A stretch of 27,084 nucleotides of DNA, from assembly GCF_004359215.1 (NCBI RefSeq), contig NC_090613.1, positions 686,645 to 713,728 on the forward strand. The letters are read 5' to 3'. This document shows positions 19,464 through 26,569 of this stretch, piece by piece. Position 1 is the stretch's first letter, and every line of letters starts with the position of its first letter. The stretch comes from Bremia lactucae (lineage: Eukaryota > Oomycota > Peronosporomycetes > Peronosporales > Peronosporaceae). The notes beneath the pieces were generated by a model that saw nothing but the letters and a program-made list of their open reading frames with translations, did not search any database and was not told the origin of the DNA. The position numbers were made by a program, and so were the translations under genes.

Positions 19464-19464
19464 N
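19464..19464. other. Single N at a homology switch (possible assembly join)
   Basis: One undetermined base separates a minus-strand Copia RT fragment from a plus-strand Copia pol of a different family that starts in mid-protein. Confidence 0.8.
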
Positions 19465-21921
19465 ATGCTAAATCACATGCAAGTGGAAAAGAAGTGGTGG
19501 GCTGAAGCTATAAATACAGCTGTATATGTGACCAACCGGGTCACGTGCGCTTCATCCCCGACGAAGACTCCAATTGAGATGTGTTTTGGCTTGAAGCCAG
19601 ACATATCACACATGCGCGTTTTTGGTGCTCAAGGTTACGCACACATTGACAAAGCAAAACGTGCTAAATTGGATAAGAAGGCATTTCGGTGCATGTTTCT
19701 TGGTTATTCACAAGAAGTGAAGGGTTATCGTGTCTGGAATTATAATTCAGAAAAACTTGAAGTCACAAGGTCAGTGACATTTCAAGAACAGCCACGGACG
19801 AAGTATGTACAAGTTGTTGATGACGCACCAGTATCAACTCGTCAGCACGCAAAAAGAAATGGCGAAGGAGACGATGATATCAGGGTTCAATCACCAATTT
19901 CTTCGAATCGCGATGAAATTGAACCTATGGAGGTTGATCAGACTAACGGTGATCAAATAGTCTCGCCTCCTCAAGAATTAATGTCGTTGGGTACACGTCT
20001 AGAGAATGGACATGGAGACGATATTGCTTTTGATATCGATGACGTGTACATGGAGCCAGCTGATTTAATTGAGGATGATATTCAGGCCATTGTGCCCAGG
20101 GAGGGATGGACTAATCCGGATGACAGTCTAGAGACACATTCATCTCGTGTTAGTGGACACAATAACTCTCTCGCAATATCTCCTCCAAGTACAGACTCAC
20201 AAGCTTTGGTTCCGGTCGGGATGTCAGATGCTATTGTTTCGTCACGAGGAGATGAACCTGTAGAACGTGTCTCAAAACGATATCGCATTGAATATGATCA
20301 AGCTAATGCGGCATTTGAAACCCCATCAACGTACCAAGATGCTGTGAAGTCTCCACAAAGTATGATGTGGAAAGAAGCGATAGAAGCCGAACTGAAGGCA
20401 CTAGATAGCAAAAAGACGTGGAGTCCCGTGGACAATTCGTTAAACAAGAAGGTAATTGGAACTAAGTGGGTGTTCGCTATCAAGCGAAATGAAAATGGAG
20501 ATATTGAGCGATATAAGGCTCGGCTTGTGGCATTAGGTTATCGTCAGACCTATGGAATTGATTACTACGACACGTATTCTCCGGTCGCGAACATGAATTC
20601 AATTCGTGTGTTTTTCGCGGTATGTTGCCATTATGGGATGGCTATATTCCAATATGATGTCGATACAGCATTTATCAATGGTGTTCTCGAAGAAGAGGTG
20701 TTTATTAATACACCCGAGGGCGTTAAAATGAAATCGAGTCAAGTGCTGAAGCTAAATCGAAGCCTGTATGGACTGAAACAAGCTGCTGCAACATGGTTTA
20801 AGACTATTTCAGGCGTTTTCAAGAGCATGGGGTTTGTGGCGTGCGTTTCGGATCCGTGTGTATTTGTTCGTCGATTTGACAATTTTTCATGGACTTACGT
20901 GACGTTATATGTCGATGACATGCTCATTGGTGGCCTTTCGTACGACTCAATTAAGCAAGTTGCTGATGAATTGTCTACTAAATTTCAGCTCAAGAGACTG
21001 GGTAAAGTGCGATTTGTTCTGGGCATCGAAGTTGACTACAAGATGGAGGAGAAACGACTCAAGATCAGTCAAAGCGCGTGTATAGCAAGAATGGTTGAAA
21101 AATTCAATCAAGATAATGCTAGGCCGGTGTATAATCCGGGTGTGGAAGGCCAGAACATGATAAAGTGTGAAGTGATGGACCCAAAAATGAAAAATCGTCC
21201 GTATCGTTCATTGGTGGGTTCACTTCTCTACGTGGCAACCGGCACAAGACCCGATATTGCATTCGCGGTGTGTCAATTGAGTCGACACTTAGAAAAACCA
21301 AGTGAAGAACATTGGAATGCGGCTATTCGAGTGCTGCGTTATTTAAAGTCAACCGCTATGGATGGAATATGCTATCGGAGCAAGTCACGCGAACTGCAGT
21401 TGAGTGCATTTAGTGACGCTGATTGGGGCAGTAACAAGGACAATCGACGCTCAACATCAGGTGTGATGGTGATGGTCAACGGATCCCCCGTGATTTTCAA
21501 GTCAAAAATGCAAAACAGTGTGTCGCTAAGCACTGCTGAAGCCGAATATGTGGCTTTATCATTATGTATACAAGAAGTATTGTGGACTAAATCGCTATTG
21601 CTGGAGATGAAGGTCAATATTAATGGTCCAGTAATGGTGTACGAGGACAATCAAAGTGCGATTGCTATCGCGAAAAATGAAGGATATCAAAGTCGTGCGA
21701 AGCACATTGATATACGCTATCATTTTATCCGTGATCAAGTCAAAAACAAGGTAATTCAGCTGGAGTATATTGAATCCAAGTTACAGCTCGCTGATTTCCT
21801 GACCAAGACAATTTCGACAAAGAAGTTTCGATTTCTCGTGGCCAAGACCAATATTGGAAACTTCTCGTCGAGGAGGAGTGTTGAAGGTGGAACATCAGGC
21901 GACGGTTCGTTGTCGTGCTGA
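19465..21921 (+). CDS. Ty1/Copia pol, C-terminal 818 residues, intact frame
   Basis: The frame is uninterrupted to a TGA at 21919-21921. It opens inside the integrase (WWAEAINTAVYVTNRV, then GLKPDISHMRVFGAQGYAHI), so the first ATG after the N is not a true start and gag, protease and most of the integrase are missing. An acidic linker covers residues about 110-290. RVT_2 begins near residue 302 (WKEAIEAELKAL) with IGTKWVFAIK, YDVDTAFINGVLEEEVFI and [11 protein letters not shown]; the active site YVDD is intact at residues 482-485 (20908-20919). Copia RNase H has FSDADWGSNKDNRRSTSG (first Asp near residue 651), SLSTAEAEYVALS and YEDNQSAIAIAKN. The tail ends LADFLTKTIS plus a short extension. 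It is by far the best-preserved element in the window and is followed by a PPT and a short LTR. Confidence 0.93.
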   Translation: MLNHMQVEKKWWAEAINTAVYVTNRVTCASSPTKTPIEMCFGLKPDISHMRVFGAQGYAHIDKAKRAKLDKKAFRCMFLGYSQEVKGYRVWNYNSEKLEVTRSVTFQEQPRTKYVQVVDDAPVSTRQHAKRNGEGDDDIRVQSPISSNRDEIEPMEVDQTNGDQIVSPPQELMSLGTRLENGHGDDIAFDIDDVYMEPADLIEDDIQAIVPREGWTNPDDSLETHSSRVSGHNNSLAISPPSTDSQALVPVGMSDAIVSSRGDEPVERVSKRYRIEYDQANAAFETPSTYQDAVKSPQSMMWKEAIEAELKALDSKKTWSPVDNSLNKKVIGTKWVFAIKRNENGDIERYKARLVALGYRQTYGIDYYDTYSPVANMNSIRVFFAVCCHYGMAIFQYDVDTAFINGVLEEEVFINTPEGVKMKSSQVLKLNRSLYGLKQAAATWFKTISGVFKSMGFVACVSDPCVFVRRFDNFSWTYVTLYVDDMLIGGLSYDSIKQVADELSTKFQLKRLGKVRFVLGIEVDYKMEEKRLKISQSACIARMVEKFNQDNARPVYNPGVEGQNMIKCEVMDPKMKNRPYRSLVGSLLYVATGTRPDIAFAVCQLSRHLEKPSEEHWNAAIRVLRYLKSTAMDGICYRSKSRELQLSAFSDADWGSNKDNRRSTSGVMVMVNGSPVIFKSKMQNSVSLSTAEAEYVALSLCIQEVLWTKSLLLEMKVNINGPVMVYEDNQSAIAIAKNEGYQSRAKHIDIRYHFIRDQVKNKVIQLEYIESKLQLADFLTKTISTKKFRFLVAKTNIGNFSSRRSVEGGTSGDGSLSC

Positions 21922-21948
21922 TGTGGCGGTTACTGTCGTGAATGACAC

Positions 21949-21969
21949 AAGAAGAAGAGCAAGTGAAGC
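21949..21969 (+). promoter_or_regulatory. Copia polypurine tract
   Basis: A purine-rich run (AAGAAGAAGAGCAAGTGAAG, then C) lies 27 bases after the pol stop and ends at the LTR start TGTTAC. Confidence 0.6.
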
Positions 21970-22078
21970 TGTTACATTTTAGTACGTTACATGTATGAGG
22001 GTTTTATAAGAACGAATTTACTTTTCCATTTTCCCTACACGAAGACATTCTTACGCAGTGTGTTGTCCTATCCCAACA
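21970..22078 (+). mobile_element. Copia 3' LTR (short, 109 bp)
   Basis: It starts TGTTACATTTTAG after the polypurine tract and ends CCCAACA at 22078, where homology to the CRN 5' flank begins again. The 3' edge is fixed by the uninterrupted flank copies at 3865 and 25122. No 5' LTR is present because the element is cut at 19464. Confidence 0.7.
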
Positions 22079-22375
22079 CTTACTACTATTGATTTTGATA
22101 GGCGTGAAGTTGCTCGCATGACATGATAGTATTAAATTTTAAGTATCATGAAAATAGGCGAGTTCTATGATGTTAGCATAATTATGGTGGAAAACGACAC
22201 GTAGGATGCTGGCGCGTTGACGACTCCGACTGCGATGAGGATAAGCTCAACTAAACCAAAAGCCATCGGCTAAGGCCAGAGGCTTTGGCATAGGTGGAAG
22301 CGCTGCCTCAGAAGGATAAAGCTAATCATGATGTGCAATCTTATCAACCTCATCATCTCCAAGCATGCGGCCTGA
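22079..22375 (-). repeat. CRN 5' flank, third copy
   Basis: Nearly identical to 3865-4160 in the same orientation, and inverted relative to 24920-25122. Its gene-proximal end is cut by the Copia element about 135 bases upstream of where the CRN start codon would be; no CRN coding sequence is attached. Unlike copy 1 it continues past the CCATCTCCAAGCATGCGGCC-like end into other sequence (22376 on), so it shows what normally lies upstream. Confidence 0.85.
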
Positions 22376-22812
22376 GCGATGCCACTAACCTGCCACGCAT
22401 CGATATGCAACTTATGCCCAATCGAATATGTCTTCTATGCGACACTCGTGACACGCATTTAGTGAAAATCCACGTGCTTGCACCTTTGCCAACTGCACGC
22501 GACATTTCACACGCGCACTTCACGTTACGTATTACCGGCAGCAAGCAGCGAGCCGTCCGGAACGAAAGCCACGGGCCACTTTGTTGCCGGTGGCTCGATC
22601 GACAAGAGGATTCACATCTGAGATTTCGACCAGCAGTCACGAACTGCGAGATCACGGGCCGTGCTGCGAGCTCTTATCAGATTGCTAGCACTGGTGGGAC
22701 GACTGCTTGCGCTTTGCTACGGACACCGAGCACACTACTGCTATGCCGCCAACCGGCTTGCCGATATCATGGCATCTGGCCGCTTTCGTACTCGGTGAGA
22801 GTCGATGTCTAA
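22376..22812 (+). pseudogene. WD40-repeat-like remnant (copy 2)
   Basis: Homologous to 702-1260, in the opposite orientation. The frame holding the WD40 block reads GHFVAGGSIDKRIHI and then a TGA at 22619-22621 where copy 1 has the Trp codon of the WD dipeptide. A different frame (22294-22812, 172 codons) is open through the region but shows no motif and is probably a shadow. The remnant lies head-to-head with the CRN 5' flank. Confidence 0.35.
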
Positions 22813-22992
22813 GGCTTCTTCAGTACTCCCATGGAAAATTTTCTACCTATTTCGTTAAGTTGTTTTCTATACTATAAAAAATAAAAGTATCATATTTTTC
22901 GAAGTAATAATAATTGAAAATCATTTAAAAACAATTAATTTCCAGTATAGATAGACTTGCCATGTAAACTAAAACTTTTGTCCTTGTCACTC

Positions 22993-23124
22993 CAGACCCA
23001 GCACTCGGGTATAGTTCACATTTGTGACCAACCCTTGTGTATGTGATGCACATAAGTGCATTTACATTAGGAGGGATGACGCCTAGCGTCATCCGTTACG
23101 CGAGGCATCTAAAAAGATACGCTC
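22993..23124 (+). mobile_element. Family-B LTR fragment
   Basis: AGACCCAGCACTCGGG through AAAAAGATACGCTC matches the middle of the family-B LTRs (compare about 5926-6050 and 26664-26812), including the GGATGACGC/GCGTCATCC hairpin. It is broken at 23125 by a family-A LTR. 22813-22992 before it is AT-rich and featureless. Confidence 0.8.
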
Positions 23125-23188
23125 TGTAACGGGGCACTGCGACTTGTACTGTTTCAGTACAAGTCCACTTCACACTGCTTCAGATGTG
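23125..23188 (-). mobile_element. 3' LTR end, Gypsy family A, cut by gap
   Basis: TGTAACGGGGCACTGCGACT and the following 44 bases match the outer end of the LTRs at 4532 and 24479. It runs into the N gap at 23189. With the 5' LTR at 24479-24919 it bounds a minus-strand element. Confidence 0.85.
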
Positions 23189-23288
23189 NNNNNNNNNNNN
23201 NNNNNNNNNNNNNNNNNNNNNNNNNNNNNNNNNNNNNNNNNNNNNNNNNNNNNNNNNNNNNNNNNNNNNNNNNNNNNNNNNNNNNNNN
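23189..23288. other. Assembly gap (100 N)
   Basis: Exactly 100 N. It replaces the remainder of the 3' LTR and, judging by the missing protease, RT, RNase H and integrase, several kilobases of pol if the element was full length. Confidence 0.95.
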
Positions 23289-24428
23289 TAGGGCGTTGCG
23301 CCCCTACTGACCTCGACCGTTTTTTGGCGGTCCGCCCTGCTGTTGCGTATTTCGCAACAACGTCGGACCCGCAACCGTTGCCCTTTTCGGCATACGGTCC
23401 AAAATTACGCTCAGTACCTTTCGGTGCTGGGCGTGGGGCACTACACTCATAAGCGTAGTGTCCTAATTTTTGGCAGCGATTGCATTTCTGCAATCGCTTG
23501 TTGTTCGAAAAGCGAGGTTTCTCGCTTTCGACGTAAGAGAGAGGTCCATGGGTTCTGGACCTCCTAACTCGTGTCGTCTTGGAGGGTGATACGATGACGA
23601 ACTCGCTTGAGTCTGTCTCAAGCCAAAGTCCTCCTGTTCCGCAACGGACATTGCTTCTTCAAACGTATCCAGTATAAGCGGAACAGGTGGATCTTTACGG
23701 TACCATCCGTAAGATCTTGCATGAACACCGTAATTAACGTGTGTTCATGGACTGTTTTTTTTGTATACAACTTGCTAAGAGTCGTATGTGCTGGGCATAT
23801 GCGTGAATATCACGCTTGCCTTGCTTGAGTTTCAGAAGCTCTGAACGAGCTCTAAACTCAGCCCTTGGTGGCTCAAACGTCGGTTTGAGTCGGGTTTTAA
23901 AAGCCTCTAGCGACCCAAAGACATGTGGGTCGCGCAACTTAAGGCCCAATGCCCAAGTTTCGGCACGACCTGCCAAATTTGACTGAGCAAATGCGACTTG
24001 CATGTGCTCGTCGACGATTTGACGACCCTTATGGCATCGTCCAACTCGACAAACCATTTCAAGAGGGAGTCTTTTTCGACTCCCCTATACTTAGAGATGT
24101 TAATCTTTAAAGTTTCAAGACGACGCGTGTGCGTCATCCCAGGTACAGGGGTCTGTACCTGTTGTAAACTCAACAGTTATGCCTGTTGAGAGCCTTGCTG
24201 ATTCAGCAAGGCTACCTTCTCCTTCATCTCATCAAGTTCTTGTTGGATTAACTTGGCGATGGCTGAATGGAGGGCATCTTTGTTTAAACCGGACATCATG
24301 GCCAAGATGGGATCGTTCCCTATGGTCGAACTCAATCGTTCAACTGCACTCCTTTCTATGTCACTTAGAAAGGAGTAGCTATCACGCGAAACGTGATGCG
24401 TATTTCCATTATCATCTAACATGTCCAT
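23289..24428 (-). pseudogene. Gypsy family A gag, decayed
   Basis: It starts MDMLDDNGNTHHVSRDSYSF at 24428. The first frame is open to a TAA at 24179-24177 (a Glu codon in the 4162-4481 copy) and continues in frame to about 24050 (LQQVQTPVPGMTHTRRLETL, KDSLLKWFVELDDAI). A shift leads to 24057-23734 with the Retrotrans_gag core (AFAQSNLAGRAETWALGLKL, then FGSLEAFKTRLKPTFEPPRA). Further shifts lead to LGGPEPMDLSL (about 23560) and the zinc knuckle CNRCQKLGHYAYEC (CX2CX4HX4C) at 23484-23443, then a basic tail running into the gap. One nonsense and about three frameshifts break it. The DNA is a near-continuous series of perfect hairpins. Confidence 0.85.
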
Positions 24429-24438
24429 GTTAGATGAT
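24411..24438. repeat. 28-bp palindrome over the gag start codons
   Basis: ATCATCTAACATG (24411-24423), centre TC, CATGTTAGATGAT (24426-24438). On the minus strand it spans the two ATG codons of MDMLDD. A 24-bp version is kept in the other copy (4466-4489). In the RNA it would place the start codons in a 13-bp hairpin or a self-complementary dimer site. Confidence 0.9.
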
Positions 24439-24457
24439 GGAACTGTGGTCCTTGGAC

Positions 24458-24476
24458 GGACTACAAAGTGCTACCA
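24458..24476 (-). promoter_or_regulatory. Primer-binding site, family A
   Basis: Minus-strand TGGTAGCACTTTGTAGTCC, two bases inside the LTR end, identical to 4529-4511. Confidence 0.7.
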
Positions 24477-24478
24477 GG

Positions 24479-24919
24479 TGTAACGGGGCACTGCCGACTT
24501 GTACTGCTTCAGAACAAGTCCACTTGGCACTGCTTCAGTGCGAGTGGTGCCTCACGTCACTCCACGTGCACTAGCACGTGCCGAGGAAGTCTACTCTTCA
24601 AAACACTTGCTTTAAATAGGGCTAAATAAAATCTGTATTTATATAATTTAGTTCTTCTTGTCTATCTACTTAATACTGTCTTAACTATAAACTAATGCAA
24701 AACATGTACTAAAAGTCTTATATGTCTTTCTCTTTGCGCGGGTCCAGCGTCGACTGGACCGCGGAGAAAGTTAATAGAATGTTATATATCTACCAATGGA
24801 TAAGCTTTTAGAGTGTTACCATGTAAAGTAATATTCTCCAAATATTATTTACCTTTTAGATAATATATTGATTAACAACCTTTAAGTGTTAATTCCATGT
24901 AACGATACATCCCGTTACA
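24479..24919 (-). mobile_element. 5' LTR, Gypsy family A
   Basis: A 441-bp LTR with TGTAACGGG at 24479 and CCCGTTACA ending at 24919, a 9-bp terminal inverted repeat. It is diverged from the LTR at 4532-4974 (for example its GGTCCAG/CTGGACC stem at 24741-24760 is absent there). PBS and gag follow on the minus strand. Flanks at 23120-23124 (CGCTC) and 24920-24924 (CAAAG) do not form a target duplication. Confidence 0.9.
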
Positions 24920-25260
24920 CAAAGCCTCTTGTCATAGCCGATGGCTCTTGAATTGGTTAAGCTTATTCTCATCGCAGTCGGAGTCGTCAACGCCAGCATC
25001 CTACGTGTCGTTTTCCACCGAAATTTGCTAACATCATAGAACTCGCCTATTTTCATGATACTTAAAATTGATACTTATGTCATGCGAGCAACTTCACGCC
25101 TATCAAAATCAATAGAAGTAACGTCATGAAGTGTTTATTCAGATGAAGTGATAACCGGATTAAAGAGGCCTAAATCTAGAAAGCGTCGATAGCATTCAAC
25201 AACATTTAAGGTTATTTTGCAGGTGTTCCTTAGACAGGCATTCGTAAGTTTTCGCCGAAT
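24920..25260 (+). repeat. Duplicated 5' flank of CRN-like copy 2
   Basis: The reverse complement of about 3730-4065, with small indels. It leads directly into CRN-like copy 2, so the flank-plus-gene unit occurs twice in inverted orientation about 21 kb apart. Its outer edge is the family-A LTR end at 24919. Confidence 0.85.
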
Positions 25261-26569
25261 GTGTCACGTGAAGTGTAGTTCCAACTGGTGGATGGAGAAG
25301 GCAACACAGTTGGCACAGTCGACTTCGTTAATTGCACTGAAAATGCCAAGGTTGCTCGATTTTGGGACGCTGTGTTTGCAAAAAGTCTCTCGTCTTTTTC
25401 CTGAGAATGTCACCGCTTTATCCCTCATCGTCTTCGCGAACCGGGCAGCTCATACCAATGGTCAGAATCTTCCTAAGTTGTCGTTACCTCTGAGAGAGCT
25501 TGGAATAGATGAAGACGACGCGATCATCATTCAAGTACCGTTACAGCGTCGAGCGGAGATGCATGAGGAACCAGCACAAAAGAAGATTAAGCAATCGATT
25601 GTCATAACATACGAGCAAATGAACTCGATTGGGCACAACTTGGATATCAGGAGGTGGCAGACTGGTGGCATGGATCTTGAGATTTGCAGCATTGAACCGG
25701 ATTTTCCTAAGTGGTTCTTCGTTCGTAAGGAAACAATAAATATCATCAAAGTATTCGAGGAACTGATGAAAACAGATAAGAAGATTGTGTTCAAGGGTAC
25801 GCCTGGTGTTGGTAAGAGCATGCTGGTCGTGGTGTTTGCGTTTTATATGGCCTTAATTCAGGGGAAACGAGTCCTTTTATTTCGACGTGAACGCGGTAAA
25901 CAGTATTCCTTGTTGTATCTCGATGCACAGAAGAGGATTTTCTGGCGAGTGCACCACACAAAATATCAAGAGTTAAAGTTGTACGAAGAGTATCTTAACG
26001 ACGCAGAATTGTGTCTGGACGGGTTCGAAGAAATCGAAATTAGGAGTTATGAGGGGTTGCTGGGAGTGTTCCGGCTGCTGGCCACCTCTGTTCAGTATAA
26101 ACTAAGATCTGGCGAAGGACATTTATATAGCAAGTGTCTTGTTCCGTTCTGGTCGCTTTCCGATATGAATGCGTTTAGCGAGCGTTTTGGGTGGCCGGAA
26201 CAAGAAATCAAGGAAAGATACTTCTACTCCGGTGGAAATTTACGAGATTTCACGGCGCCAAGAGAGGAGATTTATACCTATGTCAGGAAGTCAATAAACA
26301 AAGTTGTTCGCATGGTAGATTTCGACGTTGCAACACTTTTCAGCACGCAATATTGGTTTAACTCGACACGTCAAATTGATCGCTTACGTATGACGGGAGT
26401 AAAAGCAAGTACTCAAAGCAACTTGTCTGTGAATTTGTTGAAGAAGTATCATGACTACGACAATTGGATTTGTGTGATCACCTCTGAGTATGCTTTGAGG
26501 CAACTAGGCAAAATTGTGGAGACGTCCTATTACGAGGAGCTATATTCCATATGCTGCATGCTTGGAGAT
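25261..26569 (+). pseudogene. CRN-like P-loop NTPase, copy 2, truncated by an LTR
   Basis: The position matching the copy 1 start codon reads GTG (25261-25263), and a TAG lies at 25276-25278 where copy 1 has Trp, so the N-terminal header cannot start there. Header-like sequence (FQLVDGEGN; later LIVFANRAAHTNGQ, DAIIIQVPLQ) needs a frame change. The open frame 25217-26593 joins in before the QVPLQ junction. From QVPLQRRAEMHEEPAQKKIK onward it is nearly identical to copy 1: Walker A GTPGVGKS at 25796-25819, LCLDGFEEIE, and RYFYSGGNLRDF. Copy 2 lacks the one-base deletion of copy 1. Coding stops at 26569 (CMLGD), where a family-B LTR begins; roughly the last 170 residues present in copy 1 are missing. 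Confidence 0.8.

Noticed and set aside
20082..21650. Minus-strand open frames opposite the Copia pol
   Set aside because: Shadows of a fully conserved plus-strand polyprotein.
22294..22812. 172-codon plus-strand open frame as an intact gene
   Set aside because: It begins inside the CRN flank repeat without an ATG supported by context and misses the frame carrying the WD40 block.
23144..23493. Open frames that read through the N gap
   Set aside because: They span undetermined bases and cannot be real evidence of an ORF; only the minus-strand zinc-knuckle part is used.
24411..24438. Palindromes considered as CRISPR repeats, Rho-independent terminators or prokaryotic operators
   Set aside because: No regular direct repeat with spacers is present and the context is clearly a eukaryotic LTR retrotransposon.
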